This document shows, in pieces, positions 1-8,175 of a stretch of 38,011 bases of DNA. How positions within the stretch are numbered: position 1 is the first letter of the stretch; each line of letters begins with the position of its first letter. The stretch lies in NCBI GenBank assembly GCA_002898775.1, contig BEHK01000009.1, forward strand, positions 1-38,011, given 5' to 3'. Made by a program: the position numbers and the translations under genes. This stretch comes from a bacterium HR08. Its GTDB lineage: Bacteria > Acidobacteriota > Blastocatellia > HR10. Under the pieces are notes generated by a model. That model was not told the origin of the DNA, did not search any database, and worked only from the letters and a program-made list of their open reading frames with translations.

Positions 1-178
1 TGCGACTCCGCTCCGCGTCACTGAAGAGGAGGAGATCGCGGGATTGGATCTGGTGCTGCATGGTGAGGTCGCGTACAACTTCCTCTCGCCGGGGATGGGT
101 GGCACTGCGCACGTTCCGGCTCGTTCGGACAGTGCTGTGACCCCCGTCCACGCCGAGGAGCCTTCGCGGGGAGGTTGA
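1..178 (+). CDS. amt: Ammonium transporter, C-terminal end (partial)
   Basis: The frame starting at base 2 is open to a TGA at 176-178 and gives 58 residues. The stretch RVTEEEEIAGLDLVLHGEVA matches the cytoplasmic tail of Amt/MEP/Rh ammonium channels, where an acidic run is followed by GLD and HGE-A-Y and couples the trimer to GlnK/PII. The pore-forming membrane part lies upstream of the window, so only the regulatory tail and a short proline/serine-rich extension are visible. Role (family knowledge): ammonium uptake at the inner membrane. The identification rests on this short motif alone. Confidence 0.7.
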   Translation, partial: ATPLRVTEEEEIAGLDLVLHGEVAYNFLSPGMGGTAHVPARSDSAVTPVHAEEPSRGG

Positions 179-515
179 GTTCGGACCAAGACTTTCCCTT
201 TCGGGAGGGCGAAGGTGAGGGGATGGTCCGTCCTCACCTTCCTTCGAAGGCATGTGGTCTTCGAATCCGGGCGCGCCGTCGGCCGACTGGGTCTGGGCCG
301 CTTCGTTCGCCGTCCGGTCGCCCTGTATGCGGAATAAAGGGCCGGTTGCTGAGACCTTCGCCTCTCCGCAGCTCAGACTGCTGAGGAATCGCTCCCACGG
401 GAAGGTGAGGGAACGTCTCTTTCTGGCGATCTCCTCGCTTTCTTGTGGGTTGGTTCAATAACGCACTGGCCCCAAGGAGCCATGCTCGATTGCCCCTAAA
501 GTGCCTCAATAGCGG
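179..515. other. Non-coding stretch with one stem-loop
   Basis: No convincing gene is seen between the amt stop and the LacI remnant. A perfect 10-bp inverted repeat (gaaggtgagg at 211-220 with its complement at 232-241, 11-base loop) lies 33 bases after the amt stop. It has no following T-run, so it is either a Rho-independent terminator of poor quality or a 3' processing/stability hairpin. The remaining open frames are short, overlap on both strands, and look like nothing known. Confidence 0.5.
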
Positions 516-830
516 TTGACGATGTGCGATCTCGCCGAGCGGTTAGAGCTCTTCATCTCCACCGTCTCGCGGGCGCTCAATAACCGTTCGGTAATCAGTC
601 CGGAAACCCGCGAGCGCGTTCGCAAGGCTATGGTATTTGCAATAACATCGCGCGAGGATTAGCGCTCAAAAAATCCCGCCTGATCGGCGTGATGGTCTCC
701 GATCATTCTTCGCTGGAGATCGCCCACGGTGTGCACGACGTGGCGCGCCGAGGGCACCCCACGCGATCTCGAGATCGCGTGGGGACCCCGTAAGTCCCAT
801 GTCGTAACTCTTTCGAATTCGAAAGGACAG
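516..830 (+). pseudogene. LacI-family regulator remnant, frameshifted and interrupted
   Basis: Three pieces in changing frames read as a LacI/GalR repressor. From 516: TMCDLAERLELFISTVSRAL followed by N-N-R-S-V-I-S-P-E-T-R-E-R-V (HTH and hinge start). From 641, in another frame: NNIARGLALKKSRLIGVMVS (hinge and first strand of the ligand domain). After the palindromic repeat at 752-789: HVVTLSNSKG. The linker normally between the HTH and NNIARGL is mostly missing, a stop lies at 660-662, and the rest of the ligand domain is absent. A 16-bp perfect palindrome centred on an EcoRI-type core lies at 810-825. The piece is clearly non-functional as a repressor. It sits just upstream of the IclR gene and may be the relic of a former regulator of this locus. 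Confidence 0.72.
752..789. repeat. 38-bp palindromic repeat, copy 1 (in LacI pseudogene)
   Basis: Left arm gggcaccccacgcgatctc (752-770) is directly followed by right arm gagatcgcgtggggacccc (771-789). The arms are complementary except for two adjacent mismatches (755/786 and 756/785). The sequence is the exact reverse complement of copy 2 at 10840-10877. Here it lies between two pieces of a decayed LacI gene, at the point where the frame changes. Confidence 0.9.
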
Positions 831-1107
831 GGCGACTTGCGCTTCAACGCTCGGGGGCAAAGGATAAGGGCGGAGGGCACCGAGAGAGGCGAGCATCCGG
901 CGCGATCGCCTGACCTCCGCTGTCCGAATTCCCGACCGCACTGGAAGTCAACGGCTACTTCCCTCGCATTCGCCGACCAAGAGCTGCACGCCTTTGCTTC
1001 TGAAAAGCTATCCGATCGCCCCCCTTTGGGGTGAGATACCCTTCTGGAGGGAACCTCCTCCGCTTCCTGCTCAGATAGCTTTTTCGGTCTGGTCCCAGAT
1101 CAGGGCC
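831..1107. other. Intergenic stretch between LacI remnant and IclR promoter
   Basis: No recognisable protein is encoded. A 101-residue open frame runs through the second half of the LacI remnant to 1034, but past the LacI match it resembles nothing known. A short hairpin (ggagg/cctcc around 1044-1056) is too small to call. The region probably holds upstream promoter DNA of the IclR gene and more decayed sequence. Confidence 0.4.
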
Positions 1108-1135
1108 TTGACACGAAGGCGGACCGTGATATAAT
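1108..1135 (+). promoter_or_regulatory. Consensus sigma-70 promoter of the IclR gene
   Basis: TTGACA at 1108-1113 and TATAAT at 1130-1135 are perfect -35 and -10 hexamers with a 16-bp spacer. Transcription would start near 1142, leaving a leader of about 32 bases before the ATG at 1174. This is the only perfect promoter seen in the window, and its strength suggests it must be repressed by a bound regulator. Confidence 0.85.
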
Positions 1136-1172
1136 GGTTTCGAAAAACAAAAAGAGGTTTCATTGTACGAAA
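1136..1172. promoter_or_regulatory. Probable IclR-type operator over the start site and leader
   Basis: GGTTTC occurs at 1136-1141 and again at 1156-1161, exactly 20 bases apart (two helical turns). Each is followed by a GAAA half-site: TTTCGAAA at 1138-1145, and TTTC-N7-GAAA at 1158-1172. IclR-family dimers/tetramers bind AT-rich dyads of this general kind (for example KdgR sites with GAAA/TTTC halves). Placement over the start point of a consensus promoter fits autorepression. Binding is inferred, not shown. Confidence 0.5.
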
Positions 1173-1173
1173 T

Positions 1174-1965
1174 ATGAAAACGCCGCGCACGATCGAGAAT
1201 CGGTACGTGGTCGAGGCCGTCGTGAGGGCCCTCGACCTGCTGGAAGTGTTTCGGGAAGGTGAGGAGCTCACCCTGACTGAGATCAGCCAGCGCGTGGGGC
1301 TCCATAAGAGTCGGGTCTTTCGCCTGCTACAGTCGTTGGCCGCTCGCGGCTATGTGGAACGCAGCGCCGATGGCATCCGATATGCGCTCGGGGTCAAGCT
1401 CATCGAGCGAGCTGCCTGCGTGCGACGAGATCTGCGCCAGCTGGCGCTTCCCTTCATGCAACACCTCCATACGCAGTTCAACGAGACGGTGAATCTCGCC
1501 ATCCTCGATCGCCAGGAGGTGCTCTACATCGAGATGCTCGAAAGCTCGCACCCGTTTCGCATGGCGGCGGCTGTTGGCAGCCGATCCCCCTGGCATTCGA
1601 CGGCCTTGGGGAAAGCCATTGTGGCGCACTTGTCCGAGGATGAGCTGCACCCGCTCCTTCAGGCTGAGCGTCTTGTGAAGCTCACCGAGCGGACGATCAC
1701 CGATCCCGGACAGATGAGGCGAGAGTTGGAGAAGGTGCGGCGTCGAGGTTATGCCCTGGATGAAGGGGAGACAGAGCCCGGAGCGGCCTGTATCGGCGCG
1801 CCGATCTTCAATCACGAGGGCCGACCCGTAGCGGCCGTGAGCCTCTCCGGTCCGGCCGAGCGCATCTTGACCAATCGCCGGGAGATCGTCCCGGCCCTCT
1901 TAGCTGCTTGTCGGGAGATCTCCCGACGATTGGGATTTCATCAGCGTTCCGTGGCCAATGTGTGA
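1174..1965 (+). CDS. IclR-family transcriptional regulator
   Basis: 263 residues, the usual IclR length. A winged helix-turn-helix spans about residues 13-70 (VRALDLLEVF start; EISQRVGLHKSRVFRLLQSL recognition region). The ligand-binding domain spans about 80-255, with the typical W-H-S-T-A-L-G-K-A stretch and a G-A-P-I-F-N-H-E-G-R-P-V-A-A-V-S-L-S-G end. The ATG at 1174 is the only start that keeps the first HTH helix. Its only purine-rich stretch (aagagg, ending at 1157) is 16 bases away, so translation initiation may be weak or leader-dependent. IclR proteins usually repress or activate an adjacent catabolic operon in response to a pathway intermediate; the operon from 2140 is the obvious target. 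Confidence in the family is high; the ligand is unknown. Confidence 0.93.
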   Translation: MKTPRTIENRYVVEAVVRALDLLEVFREGEELTLTEISQRVGLHKSRVFRLLQSLAARGYVERSADGIRYALGVKLIERAACVRRDLRQLALPFMQHLHTQFNETVNLAILDRQEVLYIEMLESSHPFRMAAAVGSRSPWHSTALGKAIVAHLSEDELHPLLQAERLVKLTERTITDPGQMRRELEKVRRRGYALDEGETEPGAACIGAPIFNHEGRPVAAVSLSGPAERILTNRREIVPALLAACREISRRLGFHQRSVANV

Positions 1966-2054
1966 GCCTTCGTTCATCATGTCGGGGACTGCCGCGGCAT
2001 GGCATTCTGCGCGGAAGGGTCTTCGCGCGGGCAGATCGAAACAGCGGCATCACG

Positions 2055-2075
2055 TGCCCCATGGCGAACGGGGCA
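2055..2075 (+). terminator. Weak hairpin after IclR gene
   Basis: tgcccc (2055-2060) pairs with ggggca (2070-2075) around a 9-base loop, and a T-containing run (ttttcc) begins about ten bases later. It could reduce read-through from the IclR gene into the receptor gene. The stem is only 6 bp and the T-run is distant, so this is a tentative call. Confidence 0.25.
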
Positions 2076-2139
2076 ATCGGTGCCTTTTCCCCCCAATCTC
2101 CGTGAGCGGGGGCGCTGATCTTCATCGGAGGTGGGGATT

Positions 2140-5100
2140 ATGAGGATCCGATACACTCTGAGCTTCTTGGGGATGGCGCTCGGCTTCTCCCTGAGCTTCG
2201 CTCAATCGAGCACGCAGGGAACGATCATTGGTACCGTCACCGATCCTACCGGGGGCGTCATCCCCGGTGTCACCATCACGGTTCTCCACGTGGAGACCGG
2301 CCTTATCCGAACGGCCACGACCAACGATCGAGGCGATTATCGAGTGGATTTCCTCCCGCCGGGAAGATATGAGGTTCGGGCTGAGCGCGAGGGCTTCAAG
2401 AAGACGCAAATCACTGGGCTCATGGTCTTGGTCGGCCAAGTCCTACGCGTGGATGTCAAGATGGACGTCGGGACGATCACCGAAGAGATCACGGTGACCT
2501 CCGGGGCTGCCACGCTCGATACGGAGACGCCCGCTTTGGGTGAGGTCGTAGATGAGATCAAAGTCGGAGACCTTCCGCTCAACGGGCGCGAGTTCATTCA
2601 GCTCGCGGCGCTTGTGCCGGGGGCCGAATCCGGAAATCCAAAAACGGGCGCCGTCTCCAGCAAGGGGTTCTCCATCAGCTTCAACGGAGCGCGAGCCGGT
2701 TACACAGCATATACCGTGGATGGCGCCGATAGCACTGCCCCGCTGCAGAACACGCTCATCTCCTCACCGGCGCTGGACGCCATCAAGGAATTCCGCGTGC
2801 AGACCAACATGTACTCCGTCCAATACGGACGTTCGGGGGGAGGCGTCATCAATGTGGTGACGAAGTCTGGCACGAACGAATTTCACGGGAGTGTCTACGA
2901 GTACCATCGAAATAAAGCCTTGGATGCCCTCCCCGTGCTCTTCACGGGCTCCCGTCGCGATACTCCGAGTTACCTCTTCAACCAATTCGGCGCGACCTTC
3001 GGCGGACCCATTCGGAGAAACCGGACGTTCTTCTTCTCCAGCTACGAGGGCTTCCGCCAGAAGAAGGCGGGCCAACTCATGGTCACATTCGCGCCCACGG
3101 AGAAAGAGCGGCAGGGGGATTTCACCGAGACGATCAATCCCTACAGCGGACAACCCGTCACTCTTCGGAATCCGTATACGGGACAGGTGATCCCCAGCAA
3201 GATCTTGCCTCCTGAGTTGATCACACCTGTCGGAAAACGGCTCATGGAGCTGTGGCCCAAACCCAATTACTCCGGCGATCCGTTCCTGAACCTGCGCCTC
3301 TTTCGGAGCGGCACGTACACCCAGGATAAGTGGCTCGTGCGCGTGGACCACACATTCTCCTCGCGGGATACCCTCAGCGCAACGTTCAATTTCGGCGATT
3401 ACGATAATGTGGTTCCCTCCTACACCGTCTACGGCGATCGGAACGCCCTGGAGCACGATCGAACGCTCAGCGTGACGTATACCCACACGTTCGGCCCGCA
3501 GCTTGTGAACGACTTGAAGATCAGCCACACCTGGTTCCTCCAGGGCAGCCAATTCGTTCTTCGGGATAAAATTTACGGGCGGGAATGGGGACTCTCGCCT
3601 GAGATCAATAAAAATCGCGGATCCCCTCGCATCCGGCTCTACACCATTGGGAACCAGCAGTTCATCATCGGGAACGAGGGCGATTATCTCCACCGCAATC
3701 GCACGCTGTATGTGAAGGACAATCTCGTGTGGGTGAAGCGCGCGCACACGTTCCTGCTGGGCGGAGACTTCCGGCGTCAGGCCTACGATTGGCAGTTCAA
3801 TTCCGGCCAGGCACAGTACGCCATTGGCTTCAATGACGGGGCCCGAGGGCAGGAGAACACCTACTGGATAGCAGGCTCCACGTTCGCCGATCTGCTGATG
3901 GCTTTGCCGGCAATCACTTGGGTCGGGTTGGGCGAAGGCGATTTCATGCCACTTCGTCGCAATGCCTTTTCAGCATACATCCAGGATGAATGGAAGGTGA
4001 CGCCACGGCTGACGCTGACGCTCGGGTTGCGATACGATTACGAAGCGCCGTTCTCGGCCGCCAACCATCAATTCATGACGCTCAACTTCGAGACCGGCTT
4101 GCCGCGCTACGCCAAGGGGGCGCCGCCGGAGAAGCTCGCCAAGCTACGCTTCCCCTATGAGACCGGAGGGCCCAATCGCCCCTATGAGCCGAGCAAAAGA
4201 AACTTCGCTCCTCGCGTGGGATTCGCGCTCCGCCCCTTCGCCAGTGCGCGCACGGTGATTCGCGCCGGATACGGACTCTTCTACACGAGCGAGACTGCCT
4301 ATACGACCACGTACGGCGCTTGGGTGGTTCCCTTCGGCGGGCTCGTCACCTGGTACGCCCGAAGGAACTTCTGGCCGGACCGACAGGATCGGCTGACGAC
4401 GATGGATCAAGCGCCGAAAGACCTCGATTATGTCATCGGGAGCTCACCGGGATATTTCCAAGCGAATGCTCCGTACTATCCGACCGGTTATCTGCAACAG
4501 TGGAACCTCACCTTCGGGCAAGACCTCGGGTGGAGGACGGCTATCGAAATCGCCTATGTGGGGAGCAAGGGGACGAACTTGAACGGCCAAGGATCGCTCC
4601 TCTATTATGCTCCTGAGGTCCTGGACAAAATCGCCCGAAACATCCCCGGATGGTCGTTGGGCTTGCGCATGAAGGGATTCAACTCGAAGTACAACTCCTT
4701 GCAGGTGAAGATCCGGAAGGACCTCTCGCACGGCTTGAACTTCCTGGCTGCCTACACCTGGAGCCATGCCTTGGCCGAAGCCTCGAATGATGCGACGGCC
4801 GAGAATCTGCTGGCCGATCCGACTGACGTGTTCTATATCATCAAGCGCCGATGGTCGGATGCGGACTTCGACATCCGCCAGCGCTTGAGCGTGAGCGGAA
4901 GTTATCAGCTCCCCTTCGGTCGTGGGCGGACATTCGGTTCCTCATGGCCCGGCTGGCTCGATGGCCTCTTGGGCGGATGGCGTGTGAGCTACATTCTCAC
5001 GTTTCAAGGCGGGTATCCGTTCACCGTCTACGACTCCCGATTGCGCTTCCCCGATCGGGTATGCGACGGACGTCTCCCGAAAGATCAACGGTCGCCCGAC

Positions 5101-5433
5101 CGATGGTTCGATTACACGTGCTTTCCGACGCACCCGTCCACTTTCATCACCTTGCCCGGAGGGACGCGCCGGGAGGTGAACATCCATGGGAACTCGCCGC
5201 CGAACGTCATTCATGGGCCGGGCATCAACAACTGGGATCTGGGAGTGCTCAAGGACTTCCGACTCACCGAGTCCGCGAAGCTCCAGCTCCGATTCGAGTT
5301 TTTCAACGCCTTCAACCATCCGCAGTTCATCGGCCCGTCGGCCAACTACTTCTTCAACTCGGCGTCCGGCGCGCGTCTGACGCGCACGCGTGAGAATCGA
5401 GATATTCAGATTGCCGCTCGGGTGACGTTCTGA
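2140..5433 (+). CDS. Oar-like TonB-dependent outer-membrane receptor with carboxypeptidase-regulatory-like domain
   Basis: About 1097 residues. An upstream GTG at 2131 is in frame, but ggaggt at 2127-2132 is 7 bases before ATG 2140, which starts a clean signal peptide (MRIRYTLSFLGMALGFSLSFA, cleavage expected before Q). Residues about 25-105 form a carboxypeptidase-regulatory-like beta-sandwich (G-T-I-I-G-T-V-T-D-P-T-G-G-V-I-P-G-V, then Y-R-V-D-F-L-P-P-G-R-Y-E-V). A plug-like domain follows (LPLNGREFIQLAALVPG, VDGADSTAPLQN, EFRVQTNMYSVQYGRSGGGV), then a long beta-barrel ending in the C-terminal phenylalanine expected for barrel insertion. Oar-like proteins are abundant in Acidobacteriota and are thought to import or bind large substrates. 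As first gene of the block it probably brings the pathway substrate across the outer membrane. Confidence 0.92.
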   Translation: MRIRYTLSFLGMALGFSLSFAQSSTQGTIIGTVTDPTGGVIPGVTITVLHVETGLIRTATTNDRGDYRVDFLPPGRYEVRAEREGFKKTQITGLMVLVGQVLRVDVKMDVGTITEEITVTSGAATLDTETPALGEVVDEIKVGDLPLNGREFIQLAALVPGAESGNPKTGAVSSKGFSISFNGARAGYTAYTVDGADSTAPLQNTLISSPALDAIKEFRVQTNMYSVQYGRSGGGVINVVTKSGTNEFHGSVYEYHRNKALDALPVLFTGSRRDTPSYLFNQFGATFGGPIRRNRTFFFSSYEGFRQKKAGQLMVTFAPTEKERQGDFTETINPYSGQPVTLRNPYTGQVIPSKILPPELITPVGKRLMELWPKPNYSGDPFLNLRLFRSGTYTQDKWLVRVDHTFSSRDTLSATFNFGDYDNVVPSYTVYGDRNALEHDRTLSVTYTHTFGPQLVNDLKISHTWFLQGSQFVLRDKIYGREWGLSPEINKNRGSPRIRLYTIGNQQFIIGNEGDYLHRNRTLYVKDNLVWVKRAHTFLLGGDFRRQAYDWQFNSGQAQYAIGFNDGARGQENTYWIAGSTFADLLMALPAITWVGLGEGDFMPLRRNAFSAYIQDEWKVTPRLTLTLGLRYDYEAPFSAANHQFMTLNFETGLPRYAKGAPPEKLAKLRFPYETGGPNRPYEPSKRNFAPRVGFALRPFASARTVIRAGYGLFYTSETAYTTTYGAWVVPFGGLVTWYARRNFWPDRQDRLTTMDQAPKDLDYVIGSSPGYFQANAPYYPTGYLQQWNLTFGQDLGWRTAIEIAYVGSKGTNLNGQGSLLYYAPEVLDKIARNIPGWSLGLRMKGFNSKYNSLQVKIRKDLSHGLNFLAAYTWSHALAEASNDATAENLLADPTDVFYIIKRRWSDADFDIRQRLSVSGSYQLPFGRGRTFGSSWPGWLDGLLGGWRVSYILTFQGGYPFTVYDSRLRFPDRVCDGRLPKDQRSPDRWFDYTCFPTHPSTFITLPGGTRREVNIHGNSPPNVIHGPGINNWDLGVLKDFRLTESAKLQLRFEFFNAFNHPQFIGPSANYFFNSASGARLTRTRENRDIQIAARVTF

Positions 5434-5444
5434 GCGCGAGGGCC

Positions 5445-5472
5445 TGGGGGAACGGATGAATCCGTTCCCCCA
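5445..5472 (+). promoter_or_regulatory. Perfect 12-bp intercistronic hairpin
   Basis: tgggggaacgga (5445-5456) and tccgttccccca (5461-5472) pair perfectly around a TGAA tetraloop, 11 bases after the receptor stop codon. There is no T-run, so full termination is unlikely. A hairpin here would protect the receptor mRNA 3' end or attenuate expression of the symporter gene. An in-frame ATG at 5456 falls inside it, another reason to prefer the later start for the symporter. Confidence 0.65.
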
Positions 5473-5506
5473 AGGCGGGATCAGCCAGGACGCGTGGAGG
5501 CGCACG

Positions 5507-7075
5507 ATGGGGAATAGCGGCCTCGGATACTGGGATGTTGTCGTGCTCATCGGTTATCTGCTCGGGCTTTCCGGCATCGGCGCTTTCTTCTCCCGACGGC
5601 AGCGTTCCCCAGAGGAATACTTCTTGGCCGGACGCCGTATGCCCTGGTTCATCGTCGGTATCAGTCTAGCGGCCACCCTCATCTCGACGGCGACTTATGT
5701 CTCCGTGCCGGGCGAGATGATCCGATACGGCATCGGCTTCTTCTCGGCTCTCCTCGCCTATCTGCTCGTCATCCCCGTGGTGACGCGCGTGGTGATCCCC
5801 ACGCTCACGCGACTTCGCCTCCGCAGCGTCTACGAGTATCTCGAGCAGCGATACGACGGATCTGTTCGCAGCCTCGGCGCCTTCGCCTTCATTCTCTCTC
5901 GGCTGGTCTGGACCGGTCTCATCCTCTATACGGCGTCCTTCGCCGTCTCCACTATGACCGGTATCTCGGTTGTGGCCATTATCCTCGTGATCGGCGTCGT
6001 GACGATCTTCTACACGATGCTCGGAGGCCTCAGGGCCGTGATCTGGACCGACGCCCTGCAGTTCGCCATTATGATCGGCGGCGTCTTGGCGATCCCTCTC
6101 GTGGTCTGGATTCGCACGCAAACCGGCCCCGACATATGGTGGCGGATCTTCTCTCAAGCGGGACGAACGCACGTGGAGGTGTTCAGCTTCGATCCTACGG
6201 TGCGGGTCACGATCGGTGGGATGTGGCTGGCCATTTTCTTCTGGAACTTGTGCACCTACGGAGCCGATCAAATCGCCGTCCAGCGCTACTTGAGCACGCC
6301 CACGACCGAGGCCGCCTGCCGCTCACTCTGGATCTCTACGCTCGGTACGATCGTTTTGATCGGCCTGCTGATGTTCTGCGGCGTCGCGCTCTTCGCCTTT
6401 TCCTATATGCGATCGGGCACCTCCCTCATCGCGTTTCAAGCTGAAATCGCTCGAGAGGCGGACCGCGTGTTCCCCCGCTTCATCGTGCAGGAGTTGCCCG
6501 AGGGAATTTCCGGCCTCCTCATGGCGGCCGTGCTCGCTGCCGCCATGTCCAGCCTGAGTTCGGGCATCAATGCTATCGCGCAGGTCATCGTGACCGATGG
6601 GCTCGAGCGATTCGGCCAGCGCGCTCCCTCCGGCTCCGGAGTGAAACGCGAGCGCACCCTGGCCGGTATCGTTGGGATGTTCGGCATTGGAATCGCCCTT
6701 GTCCTCGCAACCGCTGTGCGGACGACGGGATGGAACTTGGTCGAACTCATGGAACGAGTCAATCATCTGTTGGTCGGCCCTCTGGGAGTCCTCGTCTTCG
6801 GCGGCCTCCTTTTCTCCCGGGTGGGAAGAGCAGCCGCCTCGATAGGCTTCGTGCTCGCACTCACGACGAGCCTCGTCGTCTCTTTCGGGAAAGAATTTCT
6901 CGGATTGTCCCGAAGCCTCTCCTTCATGTGGATCATCCCGGGATCCTTCCTCGTGGGCCTATTGGGCGCTTTCGCCCTGAGTTTCCTCTTTCCCCCTCCG
7001 GATCGAACCCGTCTGATCGGCTTGACCCTTCCTGAGCGACAGGGAGAACCGACGATTCGGGAGGCGCGCTCATGA
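5507..7075 (+). CDS. Sodium:solute symporter (SSS family)
   Basis: 522 residues from ATG 5507, which has ggagg at 5496-5500 with a 6-base spacing; an earlier in-frame ATG at 5456 lies inside a hairpin and lacks such a site. The protein has about 13 hydrophobic segments, beginning YWDVVVLIGYLLGLSGIGAF. It carries the SSS signature regions R-S-P-E-E-Y-F-L-A-G-R-R-M-P-W and G-G-L-R-A-V-I-W-T-D-A-L-Q, plus a conserved A-A-M-S-S-L-S-S-G-I-N segment lining the substrate/sodium site. The family moves sugars, sialic acids, amino acids or vitamins inward with sodium. Position between an outer-membrane receptor and BNR/sialidase-like genes suggests inner-membrane uptake of the released product. Substrate unknown. 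Confidence 0.93.
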   Translation: MGNSGLGYWDVVVLIGYLLGLSGIGAFFSRRQRSPEEYFLAGRRMPWFIVGISLAATLISTATYVSVPGEMIRYGIGFFSALLAYLLVIPVVTRVVIPTLTRLRLRSVYEYLEQRYDGSVRSLGAFAFILSRLVWTGLILYTASFAVSTMTGISVVAIILVIGVVTIFYTMLGGLRAVIWTDALQFAIMIGGVLAIPLVVWIRTQTGPDIWWRIFSQAGRTHVEVFSFDPTVRVTIGGMWLAIFFWNLCTYGADQIAVQRYLSTPTTEAACRSLWISTLGTIVLIGLLMFCGVALFAFSYMRSGTSLIAFQAEIAREADRVFPRFIVQELPEGISGLLMAAVLAAAMSSLSSGINAIAQVIVTDGLERFGQRAPSGSGVKRERTLAGIVGMFGIGIALVLATAVRTTGWNLVELMERVNHLLVGPLGVLVFGGLLFSRVGRAAASIGFVLALTTSLVVSFGKEFLGLSRSLSFMWIIPGSFLVGLLGAFALSFLFPPPDRTRLIGLTLPERQGEPTIREARS

Positions 7076-8175
7076 ACGGGGAGATCCGCGTGCGGGAGAC
7101 AGGAGTCGTTTACCGGAACCCCAAGCCCTATCTCCGGAGCCGAATGGCGTTCCATCCCTCGATCGTGAGAGTGGGCGAACAGGAATTCTTGGCGACATTT
7201 GACCTCGGGCAAGCAGTTGAAGCCCTCGATTACCACACGGTCGTCGCTCGTTCCCTCGACGGTGGGTGTACCTGGACGGTGGAGGGTCCGCTGCTGGCGT
7301 CTTCACCTCCGTCCACCACCCACACCATCCGGGTCAGCCGATTGGCCGATGGGACGCTCATCGGCTTCGGGGGGTGGCATCATCGGCGCGATCCCGAAGC
7401 CGGACTCGTGAACCGAGAGACCGGGGGGTTCGTCCCCGTGACGTTGTTCCTCGTGCGTTCCTTCGATGGCGGGCGCCATTGGACGGAACCGGAACTCATC
7501 CATCCCCCGTTGTCGAGCCCAGCTTGGGAGATCTGCCATCCGATCGTCGAGCTGACAACCGGTCGGTGGTTGGCTCCCACGGCGACTTGGCGCGGCTGGA
7601 ACGGCGAAAATCCCGCCGGAGAGCAAGCCCTCGTCTTCATCAGCGATGATCGAGGGCAAAGCTGGCCAACGTTCGGTCGAACGTTCGACGGCCGCGCGAC
7701 CGGACTGAGTCACCTGGAACAATCCGTCATCCAACTGCAGGACGGGCGAATCCTGGCCGTCTGTTGGGTCTTCGACCTGCGCACGGGCGAGACGTTCCCA
7801 ACCCAATACACGCTGAGCTATGATTGCGGGGAGACATTTCTCGAGCCTCGCCCGACAGGTTTTTGGGCCGAGACGTGTAAGGCGACGCAACTTCCCGATG
7901 GTCGGCTCCTGTGCGTCTATCGGCGACATGATCGCCCCGGACTGTGGGCCACCATCGCTCGACTTGATGCCGAACGATGGGTGAATATCGCCCACGCGCT
8001 CCTGTGGTCGGGCGCTTCCCCTGGGCGAGGTGACCGTGGAGCCGACGTGCTGAGTGCTCTGACCTTCGGCTATCCGAGCCTTTGTCCGATTTCCACCTGT
8101 GAAGTCCTCCTCCTCTTCTGGTGCCAAGAGGAGTGCCTCACCAATATTCGATGGGTGCGGATCGAAATCTCATGA
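7072..8175 (+). CDS. Cytoplasmic BNR/sialidase-like beta-propeller protein
   Basis: 367 residues with no signal peptide; its ATG overlaps the symporter stop (ATGA). Four Asp-box motifs of the S-x-D-x-G-x-T-W type are visible near residues 61 (SLDGGCTW), 130 (SFDGGRHW), 191 (SDDRGQSW) and 249 (SYDCGETF), the hallmark of six-bladed sialidase propellers. Repeated L-x-D-G-R/T-L strands (LADGTLIGFGGWH, LQDGRILAVCW, LPDGRLLCVYR) are also propeller-like. Sialidases hydrolyse glycosidic bonds of nonulosonic acids, but many members of this superfamily act on other sugars or are not hydrolases. A cytoplasmic location suggests action on an imported compound. The fold is well supported, the activity is not. 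Confidence 0.82.
   Translation: MNGEIRVRETGVVYRNPKPYLRSRMAFHPSIVRVGEQEFLATFDLGQAVEALDYHTVVARSLDGGCTWTVEGPLLASSPPSTTHTIRVSRLADGTLIGFGGWHHRRDPEAGLVNRETGGFVPVTLFLVRSFDGGRHWTEPELIHPPLSSPAWEICHPIVELTTGRWLAPTATWRGWNGENPAGEQALVFISDDRGQSWPTFGRTFDGRATGLSHLEQSVIQLQDGRILAVCWVFDLRTGETFPTQYTLSYDCGETFLEPRPTGFWAETCKATQLPDGRLLCVYRRHDRPGLWATIARLDAERWVNIAHALLWSGASPGRGDRGADVLSALTFGYPSLCPISTCEVLLLFWCQEECLTNIRWVRIEIS

Noticed and set aside
2764-3747. 327-residue minus-strand frame inside the first receptor gene
   Set aside because: Antisense shadow of conserved receptor coding sequence, with no family resemblance.
7303-8127. 274-residue minus-strand frame opposite the cytoplasmic BNR gene
   Set aside because: Composition mirrors the plus-strand codons and the Asp boxes are clearly on the plus strand.
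8121-8171. Earlier start for the second BNR protein
   Set aside because: It would overlap the upstream gene by 55 bases and put residues before the signal peptide; ATG 8172 overlaps the stop by four bases like its neighbours.
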